A stretch of 58,521 bases of DNA from Trichomonas tenax. Its lineage: Eukaryota; Parabasalia; Trichomonadida; Trichomonadidae. Shown here piece by piece: positions 10,111 to 20,539 of the stretch. Position 1 is the stretch's first letter. Each line of letters begins with the position of its first letter. The notes under the pieces are model-generated. The model saw only the letters and a program-made list of their open reading frames with translations, did no database searches and was not told the DNA's origin. The stretch spans positions 1 through 58,521 of the forward strand of contig JALKBU010000229.1 in NCBI GenBank assembly GCA_023091735.1, given 5' to 3'. The translations under genes were made by a program, and so were the position numbers.

Positions 10111-10953
10111 GTCAATTTTTGATCTTGGGATGGCGGTTCCATTTATCATTTTAGTATCAGTGAAAACAATTCCTGAATAGTAATTTGGACTTCCTGTGTG
10201 AATGCCATTTTGATCTATCGCATTGCACCCACTCATTATATTTGGATGTCCACTGATAAATGATGAACCATTTGACACAACTCTATTCAAATATAATGAG
10301 TAACATTCGGTTCCATAATCTTTCTGCATTCCAGTATAACCTCCATAATAACCACCACCTCCACCAGAAGTTGGTGCCACTTCGTGAGGAAGTCCATCTT
10401 CACCTTTTCCAAACGAATATCCATTTGTTTGATTGACATTAATCTTATTTGTGAATTGTGAAGGATTCATTGGTGTTAATCCAAATAAATCACCACCAGG
10501 AGCACCTTTACTGCGACATGCACCTCCAGAGCCACCTGCGGCAACCATGATTCGACGACGAAGAGATATTTATTCTTGTCCAGGAAGGGATTCATTTAAC
10601 CTTAAGTCTGTCGCACCACCTCCTGTTCCATCGTCATCATTTGTGTCTTTTCCTCCATTTCCTCCTCCATTATAACCTCTTGGAGCAATGGAGTTTGTTA
10701 CGGGACTTTCATCTGTATCTTTTCCGCCAAGATATAGAAAAGATTTTTGATTATTATATAATCTTAGATATCCGGAAACGTATGCACCAGATGAATAAGT
10801 GTTGGATTTGTTTTTATTACCAGTTTTAGCTCCACAATTTGCACCCCAAAATTCAATTAAATATAATCCTGGTGTTAAATCAAAAGCAATTGGGTAGCAT
10901 GCATCTGTAGTACTCGGACACGGGTATTCATATTCAACTGCTATACCAAGAAA
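10066..10953 (-). pseudogene. Glycine-rich (ALK-type Gly-rich domain) surface protein, pseudogene
   Basis: One reading frame on the minus strand carries the typical course of a trichomonad glycine-rich protein. It starts YEYPCPSTTDACYPIAFDL, continues with GLYLIEFWGANCG, then Gly-rich turns (GGGNGGKD, GGSGGA, SGGGGGYYGG), and ends with a variable tail. Two defects are visible. There is no ATG before the conserved start, since a TAG at 10954-10956 closes the frame upstream. An in-frame TAA at 10570-10572 sits between PGQE and SLRRRIMVAAGG. Family members with this fold (Pfam Gly_rich, named from the ALK receptor) are usually secreted or membrane proteins with a signal peptide; none is present here. 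A second, more damaged member lies at 45317-46480. Confidence 0.75.
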
Positions 10954-11531
10954 CTATTAGATTCCAAAGACCTGACTTCGATATAAAAAATGACATTTAG
11001 ACCAAACTTCTCATATCATTGATTATCGGTAACATATTGAATAAGGGAGTCAGGAAACCTCCATTGCATCATTTGACATGTAAATGATCAAAAAAAGCTG
11101 GAAGTGGATATAGAATCAATACATATCCTAATTCCATACATTTTTGCAATTATGACAAATTTCATATTGTTCCCATTCGACGTAATCGTTTTTTTTTGGA
11201 AGCAGTAATCAAGCATTGATCATCAACAGCGAAATATAATGCTTGGTATTATACATTTGATAAAAAAACAATATAAAATAACATCGATGATTTATATTGA
11301 TTACATTGATTACGGCAAATAGATCCATTTTTCAGGATCTACATCAATGAAACGAAGTCAAAACAATGGCAAAATCATCATCAAAAATGACGAATATGGA
11401 AAGCAATATGTGTAGAGTTGCTTTGCAATATGGAAAGTGTTGATTTTATGAAAATATCGAGAGCATTTAAATGCAAAATAAGTTTATAAACATTAAATAA
11501 AAATTCAAAATATTGATATACAATATTGAAA
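10954..11531. other. Intergenic, no gene seen
   Basis: No convincing coding or RNA gene. Contains one exact TGACATGTAAA (11074-11084). The 5' part of the glycine-rich gene that should lie here is not recognisable in any frame. Confidence 0.55.
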
Positions 11532-12083
11532 TTAGTACGAATTCTTAAAGGCAGTCGTTAGGGGTTGAAGCTTTCCTAAAGCAATCATAAATATATCAAC
11601 AATCCAGAAAATCAAAACTCCACCTAAGGTGCAGAGTTTAACAATACCTAGAATTGGACTTCCTAAAAGGAATCTATCAACACCAAATATTCCAAAGAAG
11701 ATGGAACAGAGTAATAAAGTGATATATGATTGTTCTCCATCTTTGAAGCATCTTGCATCATTGACAATCCAGTATTGATCTCCAAGACACTCAATACCCT
11801 CTGCTGGTCTGCAAACTCCTGTTCCGAATGCATTTATATTCGTAAAATCAGAGTTACAACCATCTTTTGGTAATGATATGTTTTCAATCCTACTGAAATA
11901 TACATTGAACTTATCAAGACCGTGAACTGTGCAATATCTAAATTCAATCGGAAGTCTATTACAAGGAATTGCGGGTTTATTCATATCCCAATCAACTTCC
12001 TCGCAAACGGGAACGCCGGAAGAACGGTCACAAACAGGATAAGTTATCGCTGCTCTTCCAGAAATGGAAAATATCAAAAACAT
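11532..12083 (-). CDS. TM2-domain membrane protein
   Basis: A 183-residue protein. A short hydrophobic N-terminus (MFLIFSISG) could act as a signal peptide. The ectodomain (about 15-115) has many paired Cys. The C-terminus has two membrane segments (about 121-136 and 145-168) joined by the DRF signature of TM2 domains (D136-R137-F138 in FGVDRFLLG), followed by GIVKLCTLGG. The architecture matches the TM2D1-3 family of animals, in which a Cys-rich ectodomain precedes TM2; those proteins sit in the secretory or endosomal membrane and in animals influence Notch signalling and phagocytosis. Only the fold, not that role, can be transferred. The ATG at 12081-12083 is the first in frame, and three TTTACATGTCA-like motifs stand just upstream. 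Confidence 0.85.
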   Translation of the reverse strand: MFLIFSISGRAAITYPVCDRSSGVPVCEEVDWDMNKPAIPCNRLPIEFRYCTVHGLDKFNVYFSRIENISLPKDGCNSDFTNINAFGTGVCRPAEGIECLGDQYWIVNDARCFKDGEQSYITLLLCSIFFGIFGVDRFLLGSPILGIVKLCTLGGVLIFWIVDIFMIALGKLQPLTTAFKNSY

Positions 12084-12091
12084 AATGGTTT

Positions 12092-12140
12092 TTTACATGT
12101 CATAATATTATTTACATGTCAAAAATAATTTTACATGACA
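12092..12140 (-). promoter_or_regulatory. Three tandem TTTACATGTCA motifs upstream of TM2 gene
   Basis: Exact TTTACATGTCA at 12092-12102 and 12111-12121, and a variant TTTTACATGACA at 12129-12140, about 19 bp apart, starting 9 bp upstream of the TM2-gene ATG. Position and regular spacing suggest a promoter element. The same motif lies inside a dispersed repeat, so it may be transposon-derived. Confidence 0.45.
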
Positions 12141-12147
12141 AAATTAA

Positions 12148-12209
12148 TTATATCCAAAGGTAGAAGCCAAAATTTTAATAGAAATCGGAGCTTCTACCTT
12201 TGGATATAA
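12148..12209. repeat. Perfect 20-bp inverted repeat (hairpin)
   Basis: 12148-12167 (TTATATCCAAAGGTAGAAGC) and 12190-12209 are exact reverse complements separated by 22 bases. It would form a stable hairpin as DNA or RNA. It sits just beyond the promoter-like motifs of the TM2 gene. No poly-T follows, and it does not look like a tRNA. It could be a terminator for an upstream transcript, a small structured RNA or a tiny foldback element. Confidence 0.8.
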
Positions 12210-12810
12210 GGTTATATTCGCGTATATATTTGACAATGAAATCAACTTTGTAAAAGAATACCAAAGAAAAATATAACACGAATGAAATGTTACCTTTAAT
12301 TTCGGCTTGATACCTTGTATTTAAAATAAAAATTATGTGTATATTATAGGTCCAAAATATTATTTAGTTTTGTCTTCTAGATTTCAAGATTTTTGATTTT
12401 TATAATTTGGAATTCTTGAGTCAATTTTGAGGAGCGGATTTTTTTCGAAAAATGAAAAAACATTCAAATAACTCGATTTGAAAATAAATTCTATTAATAT
12501 ATCACATATAAATTCATTAACCACCTTAATATTATACTGTTATCGCTCAAAATATAAATGCATGAAATAATTATCGTGCATTTTGAAGTCTTATATTAAT
12601 ATTTTCATTTATCATCATAATGTTGATCTTAATCGATTAAAATTATATGATTATAAAATTGCCGCGAAAAAAATGGCGACATTTTTCAAACGATGGAAAA
12701 GTGTCATAAATGTGCATGCATCCAAGATAAACGATTGGAATCAAGCTTTAAAATATTTTAGCTAGTAAGAAGCACTACCACTACTAGGCTAAAATGTTGC
12801 TATATTGATG

Positions 12811-13145
12811 TAGTTGTCTAATTGGAGAATTTTCAATACCATCTGCTCTCTACAGCAATGCTATGAATTGATCATTTTTGATGATAGGAATTAACGGATA
12901 TTTATAAATCGTAAATTGCTTTAGTTGTCTAATAACATGACAAACATTTACCCACCAGCTAAGATGCCTTAGCAACCTCAGAGACTCGTAGAAAATGTCA
13001 TGAATCAAAATCCTTCATTCATCGATTTACAATACTCGCATTAGCTGTCTAATAGCATGGCAAACAGATAGCCGGTGTATGCAGGCTGACTGCAAAGTTA
13101 CTGCCTATCATTTTATGTTAGGTGAACGACCGCAGAAAATGATGG
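12811..13145. repeat. Degenerate tandem repeat, ~111-120-bp units
   Basis: TAG(T/C)TGTCTAAT recurs at 12811, 12922 and 13042. The last two units continue with A(A/G)CATG(A/G)CAAACA and are both preceded by an ATCG(A/T)(A/T)TTAC-like stretch. The units are poorly conserved, so the array is old. The period resembles that of the repeat at 2220-2545, but the sequence is different. Confidence 0.6.
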
Positions 13146-13639
13146 TGTAGCAAGTTACAATGAACTTATGTTTAAAAATAATCGTCGTCATCCCCCTGCT
13201 TTAGATCTTGCCAGAACGATCATTTTCAATTCAATATCGATGTAAAATAACCGTTCTGGGAAGAAAAAAGTGTACCCGAAAAATTAGCATAAATTGAATA
13301 CTTTACAAAACGATATATAAAATACATATAGAGGTAGAGAAAGTTTGTCCTTGATGATGTTCTAACAATCCTCGTTCCTTCCACAATCACACACTTTGCT
13401 TTCTGTCCTACAGCAAAGAACTCTTCCGTTTCTCTTCTCGTTTTTCAACGAAAAAAATAATTTCATCACCCAAAAAGTACCATCAAAACAGCTGATTTTC
13501 TAGCCTCTTACTGTATATCGAATGGATAATTGAAATATCACTCCTTATCCTTGCTTTTCTCTTCTAATAAACCCCTTTTTTATATTTACAGTTTTTTGTA
13601 AAGTATTCAATTTGGATGCACTCAAAATTGACATTTCAA

Positions 13640-13715
13640 GAATTTTAAATTACATGACATAATAATTTTTGAGTTAGGATTTTACTTGACAAAAATTAAT
13701 TTACATAGCATAAAA
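13640..13715 (+). promoter_or_regulatory. Run of TTACATGACA-like motifs upstream of LRR gene
   Basis: TTACATGACATAA, TTACTTGACAAAA and TTACATAGCATAA follow each other at roughly 25-bp steps, ending about 25 bp before the LRR-gene ATG. The layout parallels the three motifs upstream of the TM2 gene, although the matches are weaker. A promoter role is inferred. Confidence 0.35.
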
Positions 13716-13737
13716 TTATAATATACATTATTTATTG

Positions 13738-15807
13738 ATGACTGAACTAAATTTGCGAGCGCAAAAACTTAAAAATTTAGAGTCCATAACATTAAACGGG
13801 TGCAGTTCTCTTGATATCAGCAATAATGTGATTGTTAGTCTTGAAATTCCTGAGGAAAATTCAAATCTACTTATTCTCAACGCTTCATCAAATAGGATCG
13901 AAGAAATCCAAAGTGGTGATTTCAAAAATGCTTACAATATCAAAGAAATCGATTTATCCCGAAATTTATTAACAAAAATCGAAAATCTTACTCCGTTAAA
14001 ACGTTTAGAGACTTTAGAAGTATCATCAAACAGAATAGAAGTACTTGAAAACATCGAATTTTCACAAATTATTAATAAAATCAACGCTTCTGACAATAGA
14101 ATTCATTCAATCTTTGTTAAAAATCCTATTACAAGTCTCAAATACTTGAACTTGTCCAAAAATATCATCAGTGAATTTAATTACTCAAAGGTTTTCCCTA
14201 ATTTAACAACATTAATTTTGGATTATTGTTTTCTTACAAATTTATTCGAATTCTCTGATTTCAAGTCACTAACCGTTTTATCGCTGTCACACAATAAGAT
14301 ATGCGAAGATGAAGAACTCGAAATTCCAAATTTGCAAAATTTGAGTTTATCACATAACAACATTACATCACTTTCATTTATTGCTCATCTCCAAAATTTG
14401 GAAGTTTTGGATTTGTCTTATAACCCTATTGATGATGAATCTTTTGATATTGAAATCGAATTTTCAAAACTGCGCATTTTAAACATGTGTGGTACGAAGA
14501 TTTCAAATTTAATGAACATTTTGAATCTATTTCCTAACATCGAAGAGCTTGATATCAAAGATTCAAATGGATTCACACAAGAAGATGTTACAGAGTTTGT
14601 TTCAAACGCTGAATCTCTGCTTAAACTTGATATTCGCGGTGTGTTCTTCGATATTCCAACAAATGGCCACTATTCATCGTTTTCTGAATTTCAAGAAAAA
14701 TTTGGAGATGAATTAACAGAATACATCAATTTCAGACAGAGAATTTTAGTTGTGGCAAAGAACAGACCTTTTTGCTTGGATGGAATCGAAGTTGCCACAG
14801 AAAATGAAAATTATCAAAAATCAAAAACTCCACAAAAGCGTAAAAGAACAGGAATTCCACAAACAGAAGTGAAGCGTCCTCGAGATGAGGGTCCTCTTCA
14901 CTCGTTTGATGATATTTTTGGCGGCAAAAACACAAAGCAAATATTAAAGAGACTTCTTCAAGAAAATGATCGATTAAGAATGCAACTTGGACTTCCACAG
15001 CGAAATATAGATATAGAAAAACTCAATGATACCGAAATTATGCAATTAATTAAGTTAATTGGACATGAAAACGAAGAATTCAGGCAAAAGCTTGAGAAAT
15101 CCGAACAATTCGATGACAAAGTTAGCATAGTCTCTAAGATTATGAATATCAACGAAAAAATGAAAGCATATCTCGAACAACGCGAAAGAAAACAAATTCA
15201 ATTACCTGAATTAAATAATGAAAACATTGATGATATCATTCTCAAACTCGTTGATAAGAACCAGAGACTTAGAAAGCAATATGAACGAATGATATTAATC
15301 AACAGAAACTGCTTATTCGAAAAATGCGAAGCGAAGATTTTAGAAAGAGCAAGAAAACCAATGCTTCCTGATGAACCAACAGTTGTAGTCAAAGGATCAA
15401 GGCAATTTAATACAGTTCATCATTGGATTTTATTGAGTTTATCAGATTGTTTCCATTTGAAAGCTGTTATTAAGCTTCCGACAGTAACAGAGTTCTCTAT
15501 TGCATCTGAAAAGTTCAAATGGATGCAATTGACATTTGCAATTCCATTATCAAATGATAAAATAATTGTATCTGATGATCTCAAGATTTTACCACCAGGA
15601 AAACACAAACTTCTCTTATGTGCATTGGATTATGGAAAGCAAATCGTTGATTACGAAAACTATAAATCAATCGAGAATTTCAAAGTTTTTGAAGCCAAAA
15701 ACTATGATACACTGCTCTTCAATGTCAATAACTGTCAGCTTGTTTATGTCCGAAGTTTGGAGAGAATGGTCCCAATTTATTCGATTTCATTGAAAATTTG
15801 TTATTAA
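13738..15807 (+). CDS. Leucine-rich-repeat protein with coiled coil
   Basis: 689 residues from the ATG at 13738; the codon before it is TTG and is not a plausible start. Residues of about 20-300 are a solenoid of some 10-12 LRRs of the SDS22/typical type (LNASSNRIEEI, LSRNLLTKIENL, LNLSKNIISEF, LSLSHNNITSL, LDLSYNPIDDE). A basic Lys/Arg/Pro segment near 361-385 (KTPQKRKRTG, VKRPRDEG) looks like a nuclear or microtubule-binding signal. Coiled-coil helices occupy about 395-530. The last 140 residues are beta-rich, without a domain I recognise. There is no signal peptide or membrane segment, so it is an intracellular scaffold and not a BspA-type surface protein. LRR plus coiled coil is common in flagellar, basal-body and kinetochore proteins; which of these applies cannot be told. 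Confidence 0.8.
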   Translation: MTELNLRAQKLKNLESITLNGCSSLDISNNVIVSLEIPEENSNLLILNASSNRIEEIQSGDFKNAYNIKEIDLSRNLLTKIENLTPLKRLETLEVSSNRIEVLENIEFSQIINKINASDNRIHSIFVKNPITSLKYLNLSKNIISEFNYSKVFPNLTTLILDYCFLTNLFEFSDFKSLTVLSLSHNKICEDEELEIPNLQNLSLSHNNITSLSFIAHLQNLEVLDLSYNPIDDESFDIEIEFSKLRILNMCGTKISNLMNILNLFPNIEELDIKDSNGFTQEDVTEFVSNAESLLKLDIRGVFFDIPTNGHYSSFSEFQEKFGDELTEYINFRQRILVVAKNRPFCLDGIEVATENENYQKSKTPQKRKRTGIPQTEVKRPRDEGPLHSFDDIFGGKNTKQILKRLLQENDRLRMQLGLPQRNIDIEKLNDTEIMQLIKLIGHENEEFRQKLEKSEQFDDKVSIVSKIMNINEKMKAYLEQRERKQIQLPELNNENIDDIILKLVDKNQRLRKQYERMILINRNCLFEKCEAKILERARKPMLPDEPTVVVKGSRQFNTVHHWILLSLSDCFHLKAVIKLPTVTEFSIASEKFKWMQLTFAIPLSNDKIIVSDDLKILPPGKHKLLLCALDYGKQIVDYENYKSIENFKVFEAKNYDTLLFNVNNCQLVYVRSLERMVPIYSISLKICY

Positions 15808-16398
15808 TTTGTTATTTATAAAGAATTACTATAACTCAATGAAGTACCCATTGTACATATATAAATTTTTGATAAGCTCAACTAAATTCTTAAGATAAAT
15901 AATTTATATTTTAATTTATGAAAAACAACTTATGAATGACTATCAAAATGATATCTCTCACCTAGGAAACCATTCTCGAGGTTGACATTTGAAGATACAG
16001 AAAATTTATTCGATTTCAAAAATTAAACTGTTTATTATCTTCATTGGCAAAATATAATACATGTTATATGTATTGTATTGTAACAGCTCAACTCCAAATG
16101 GTATTACCGATTAAATTAATTCATCGATTTGATATTTACTTTAATAAGGGCTAGGAGATGGATCATAAACTACAAAATATATGAGGTGATTGAATGTACC
16201 TGATTTAGTGGGGTTTGTTATTATTCAATTTGTGAGTTTTTAAATATATTGATATTTGATAAAATTATCCAGATATTTAGGTTTTTGATAATACAGATAG
16301 CCCATATTTCAGCTTATTTCCAGCGATCTTCATTTTTATTATCGAAGAATCCAAGATTTCAAAATATGATATATTTTCATGGCTCCACTTTTATTCTC
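15808..16398. other. Intergenic, no gene seen
   Basis: AT-rich stretch downstream of the LRR gene and before the foldback element. No coding frame or RNA gene recognised. Confidence 0.55.
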
Positions 16399-17047
16399 GT
16401 TGACCTTTTTGAGTTTTGCGATTTTTAACGAGTAAACCCCCTTTCTGGACGAATCCGATGAAACATTTACGTGCTTTTTGGGGGTGCTGATTCTAGTGGT
16501 GCAATCTGTTTCATGATCTTAGCAAGATATTACTTAATCATGATATGATTACAAACAGAAACCAATTACAAATTATTAATGCGCTTCTGGTATGAATCTC
16601 TTTGATGATTATAACAAATACATCTCACTATTATAGCGTTCGCTCGCTTATTTTTGCAAGAGTTCCCCTAGAAAAATCAAAAAATAGAAAAAAAAAAAAT
16701 ATGCTACGCGCAGGAGTCAAACGGCATTCCTTTGCTCATACATCGAGCATACCTAACGTTATGCTATCTCAAGTTCACATAAAATTTGCTCATTGGGAAC
16801 ATTACATATCAAATTTTCGACTTTACATGACAAATATCACATAATAAGTGTCGAAAATAGTGACTTTCGTTATTTTACATGTCGAAGTTCGCTGAAATCT
16901 CATGGAAGCATCGAGATCCTCAAGTTAAAAAGACAAGCAAATGCTATAAATATACTCAGAACCCCCTGAAAAGTACGTAAATGTCTTCTCAGTTTGACTT
17001 GATAGGGGGTTTACTCGTTAAAAATACCAAATCTCAAAAAATTCAAC
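16399..17047. mobile_element. Foldback (inverted-repeat) element, ~95-bp arms
   Basis: The left arm 16399-16493 and right arm 16955-17047 are imperfect reverse complements. They share GTTGA, TTTTTAACGAGTAAACCCCC, ACATTTACGT and a GGGGG block at matching places. The 460-bp interior has no gene, and the frame 16602-16844 is not convincing. It contains an A-run followed by a stretch that, read on the minus strand, resembles a degenerate tRNA B box (GTTTGACTCC) plus a 5-bp/7-nt hairpin. The arms are clearly diverged, so the element is old. No target duplication seen. Confidence 0.75.
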
Positions 17048-17324
17048 CTATTTTCATGAGCCTACTGAAGGAAAATAATTTTTTTGGAGCTAAAAAACGG
17101 GTTATAACTCAATACAGGAGCTACATATAGGTATGATATTAAAAATGGAGGGGGCTATCATTTAGTTTTTAAATATAATCAAACTAAATGAACTATTAAA
17201 GCAACCAGTGTATCTTTCTTCTGCAAATAGTGAACATTCTATTTATTTTTCAAATAAAATAATATATTTTCATAATTTTGATGTTAAAATACGATTATAT
17301 TTACAAACAAATAATATATTAATG

Positions 17325-20078
17325 TTAATTCTTGAGTGGAGGAAGTGTTTTTGTTCCAAAATGTGTTGCGATGAAATTCCTGTTTGTATCGTCCAATTCA
17401 ACGCTCTGCATATGAGTGACAATGTCGAGGATATCTTTCTTGACAAATTCGATCTCTTCTTGGACTTTAGGGCATTTCTTGCAAGGAGAATTCATTTCAT
17501 TATCTAATTTCTTCTTAAGTCCTTCAACCTCTTTTTGAAGCTTGTCGACTTCATCTTCTTTGTTTCTCATCTTCTTTTCCATTTTCTCGAATTCCCTTGT
17601 GAGCGCCATTCTATTATCTTGCGCCTTCCAATTTTTCTCCTTTTTTATATCGAATAAAAGATTGTCAATTTCAACTTGAATGACTTTCTTTTCGGCATCG
17701 AGTTCTTTCCTTCTTTCTTTCTGTTTAGCCATATGTTCACCAGTGAGCTCTGTTATCATCATTTCTATTGCTCTTTCTATTCCATTTTTACTGTCGTTTT
17801 GCAATTTTTCAATCTTTGCAATAAGTGCGTCTGCTGATTTAGATCTTTCAATAATTTCATCCAACAATGTGTTCTTGTTATCTTTGTATGTCTCGGCCAA
17901 TTTTTCCATTATTTGGTTCTGTTCTTTCTTCATTATAAAGTAATCATGATCAAGTTGTTCGAGGCCTTCTTTTAATTTGTTTTCATATTCCTGCTTCCTT
18001 AAAGCAATTTGAGATCTCAAGTATTCTGCACGTTTAATTGTCTTTTCTGTGTCATCAGCAAGCTGAGTTTTCTGTTCTTCAAGTTTCTTTACTTTCCTGT
18101 TTTGATCGAAAGCTTGATCAATATATGTTTCGAGCAGTTCTTCTCGTTTTTTAGCAGCTTCTTGCTTCATTTGCTCAGGAATGCGTGCATTCATTTCATC
18201 TGCAAGTTTGGCTCTAACTTTAGCTTCGGTGTTTGTTTTATTAGCTTCATCTAGTTGCTTTTGGATCTTATCATGTTCGTTTTTGAACGTTTCTCTTTCT
18301 TTTCTGAGAAGATTCATTTTATCTTGATGCTGTCTTTCGATTTGATTTATTGTTGCTTCAAGTTTCATATCCAAAGCTCTTTTATTGGATTCTAATTGTG
18401 AAGCTGATGCTGCTTTTCCACCATCAGAACGCATTGTGACATCGTGAAGTTTTGTTTTAAGTTCATCTGCGGTTTCTTTCATTGCTGTAATTTCGGGAGA
18501 GTTTTGTTTTCTTGTTTCCAAATAACCTCGTGATTTATCTTCTTCTGCTTTAACACCGAGTAAAACAGACTTTTCTTTTTCATACGCAGCTTCTTCCTGT
18601 CTGTATTCACTGTCTATTTTATTCACTTCATCTTCATAAAGTTTGTCGTAATCAATAATTTCTTCGATTGGTTTTTCACGCGCTGTAATTGTTTCTATTT
18701 CTTCTCCATGACGTCTTTTCATTGCTGTTAGAGCCAAGTTTAAGTTATTAACTTGTGATTGAAAGATAATTTCCGTTGATCCTCGCAATGTTTTTTCTTC
18801 CCCTTCTATTTTACTTTTATAAGTTACGATTTTTGTAATTTCTTCATTAAGTTCGCGAATTTCTTTGTCATTTGCATCTTGGATTTTGTTAAGTTTATCA
18901 TTCATCTCTTTGTGAACTGAAGAAACGATCTTATTTGCTTCTGTGATGTTCAAATTTATCTCTGTTTGCAAAGCGTTGACTTTTGATTCAAGGAGCTCTA
19001 TCTGCTTAATGTATTCCTCTGTTTTCTCTTTTACAACATCTTCAATGAGTTTTGGTCTTTTAGCAACTTCTTGTTTAATCAATTCATCCTGCTCTGATGT
19101 ATTAACAACGATGATACTCTTGAAATTTTCGCTTTTCTCTGCATAAACTTTATTTAAATGATTCGCTTTTTGTCGCGCTTCAGCAAGTTTTATTTCTATT
19201 AATTTCATCTGCGTTGTATGGTGCTTTGAAAGCTTTGCAACCATTTCAGAATAATTTGAATGATAAGTTGAAACCGCTGTATTTCCTCGATCTTTGATTG
19301 ATAAAACTTTGTCTTTCTCTCGAAGAATGAGCTTCTTAACTTCATTCATTTCATCAATGATTTTATTCATTTCAACATCCTGCTCTTCCCTTATTGTTCT
19401 GCATCTGTTTGTATAATTGTTAACGATTTCTTGTTCACTTGTAATGAAAAATTTTTCTTTTTCAGAACATTCTTTTTCAACACCTTCTATTGCTTGTTTT
19501 GTTGATGCAATAGACTCTTGCCAATGTTTATACGTATTCTCTGATGTCTGATTTATTTCATCTATTTTCGCTTGTGTTTTTCTTTGATGTTCTAATTTTA
19601 TTGGTCGAAGCTTTTGATCGATATTTCTTATTTCTTCGTCAACTTCTGTCCTTCTTCTGTCTATTTCTTTGTCTCTTTCATTCTCTAATCGCTCAATATC
19701 AGCTTTGAATTTTTCTTCGAGCTCATAAACCTTGTTACAGTAAAGTTCTGTGTTCGCTACAATGTATTTTCTCAAGTTTTTGTATCTTTGATTGATTTGA
19801 TTGATTTCTCCAGAATAACGTTGATAAATTTTTTCTTTTCTGTTCTTAAAAGTCTCGACAACGTCATTGGATATCTTATCTGCCTCTGATTCGAGCTTTA
19901 ATTTGCCTTTTGGGAGTAAATCTTGGAAATTATAAATTTTTGTGTCGAATTCGTTGATCATCTCTTGCATTTTCACCATCAAATCCGGAGATTTATCGTT
20001 TCTCAGTCGGGTGATGCACAATTTAAGCTTTTCTCCAACTGGAATAATAGAACTAAGAGCAAATTTGACTCCATCCAT
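17325..20078 (-). CDS. Long coiled-coil protein, 917 residues
   Basis: Almost the whole protein from about residue 45 to 870 is highly charged heptad sequence (Glu/Lys/Arg-rich, with motifs such as EELLETYIDQAFDQNRKVKK and IERLENERDKEIDRRR). A short globular-looking N-terminus (VKFALSSIIPVGEKL) and a short C-terminal tail carry the remaining features. A CxxC (SPCKKCPKVQEE) sits near residue 865. There are no membrane segments, signal peptide or ATPase motifs, so it is neither an SMC protein nor a kinesin or myosin. Proteins of this kind build trichomonad cytoskeletal structures (costa, pelta-axostyle, basal-body fibres), but composition alone cannot choose between them. It has the initiating ATG at 20076-20078 and an intact stop. 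Coding is certain; function is unknown. Confidence 0.8.
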   Translation of the reverse strand: MDGVKFALSSIIPVGEKLKLCITRLRNDKSPDLMVKMQEMINEFDTKIYNFQDLLPKGKLKLESEADKISNDVVETFKNRKEKIYQRYSGEINQINQRYKNLRKYIVANTELYCNKVYELEEKFKADIERLENERDKEIDRRRTEVDEEIRNIDQKLRPIKLEHQRKTQAKIDEINQTSENTYKHWQESIASTKQAIEGVEKECSEKEKFFITSEQEIVNNYTNRCRTIREEQDVEMNKIIDEMNEVKKLILREKDKVLSIKDRGNTAVSTYHSNYSEMVAKLSKHHTTQMKLIEIKLAEARQKANHLNKVYAEKSENFKSIIVVNTSEQDELIKQEVAKRPKLIEDVVKEKTEEYIKQIELLESKVNALQTEINLNITEANKIVSSVHKEMNDKLNKIQDANDKEIRELNEEITKIVTYKSKIEGEEKTLRGSTEIIFQSQVNNLNLALTAMKRRHGEEIETITAREKPIEEIIDYDKLYEDEVNKIDSEYRQEEAAYEKEKSVLLGVKAEEDKSRGYLETRKQNSPEITAMKETADELKTKLHDVTMRSDGGKAASASQLESNKRALDMKLEATINQIERQHQDKMNLLRKERETFKNEHDKIQKQLDEANKTNTEAKVRAKLADEMNARIPEQMKQEAAKKREELLETYIDQAFDQNRKVKKLEEQKTQLADDTEKTIKRAEYLRSQIALRKQEYENKLKEGLEQLDHDYFIMKKEQNQIMEKLAETYKDNKNTLLDEIIERSKSADALIAKIEKLQNDSKNGIERAIEMMITELTGEHMAKQKERRKELDAEKKVIQVEIDNLLFDIKKEKNWKAQDNRMALTREFEKMEKKMRNKEDEVDKLQKEVEGLKKKLDNEMNSPCKKCPKVQEEIEFVKKDILDIVTHMQSVELDDTNRNFIATHFGTKTLPPLKN

Positions 20079-20539
20079 ATTGAGTTGCAGCCCCTTGAAT
20101 ATTTACTAATTAGGGTCTTTCTCCCACTTTATTCTCAATTTTCTTATGGTTATACTCCCTTTATTATGCACCTTCAAAATTCTGGAATGCATCATCAAAA
20201 ATTAAGAATTATGACTTATTTAATCGGGAAAAAATTATGGAATTTGATGTTTCAACAATGAAAAAAATGAGTTTATCTTGATTGAAGTATTTCGAGAATA
20301 GATCAAATTTTTAACTTCATTTTTAGTAATTATCGAAATTATCTGTATTATTACCTTCTCAGGTGGCACTTGAACTCCTTTTTTGCTTTATCCTGTCTTC
20401 AAAAGATTTTTGTAGGTCTCATATATTGATAACCTTAATATATAATTGCCAAGATAAACTATTCAATATTTTAACCACCTTTTTTTATATGATTCATTGT
20501 TAAACTTGATTATCCATGAATTTCTCAGTTTGATCCGGA
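20079..20539. other. Intergenic, no gene seen
   Basis: Divergent spacer between the coiled-coil gene and the BspA-like pseudogene. The frame 19923-20261 is mostly a shadow of the coiled-coil gene. Nothing else recognised. Confidence 0.5.

Larger units (their letters stand above)
12210..13737. other. Intergenic with repeats, no gene seen
   Basis: About 1.5 kb. It contains a degenerate tandem repeat (12811-13145), an imperfect foldback (13211-13259: CCAGAACG answered by CGTTCTGG), a CT-rich tract near 13370-13450, and TTACATGACA-like motifs at 13650-13710 just before the next gene. No coding frame is convincing; the frame 12583-12765 is short and AT-driven. Confidence 0.55.

Noticed and set aside
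10433..10675. Plus-strand Pro-rich frame
   Set aside because: Shadow of the glycine-rich pseudogene (Gly codons read as Pro on the other strand).
16690..16790. Possible tRNA on the minus strand inside the foldback element
   Set aside because: B box and a 5-bp/7-nt hairpin are present, but the T stem does not pair, position 33 is not T, and no acceptor stem fits. Kept only as a feature of the element.
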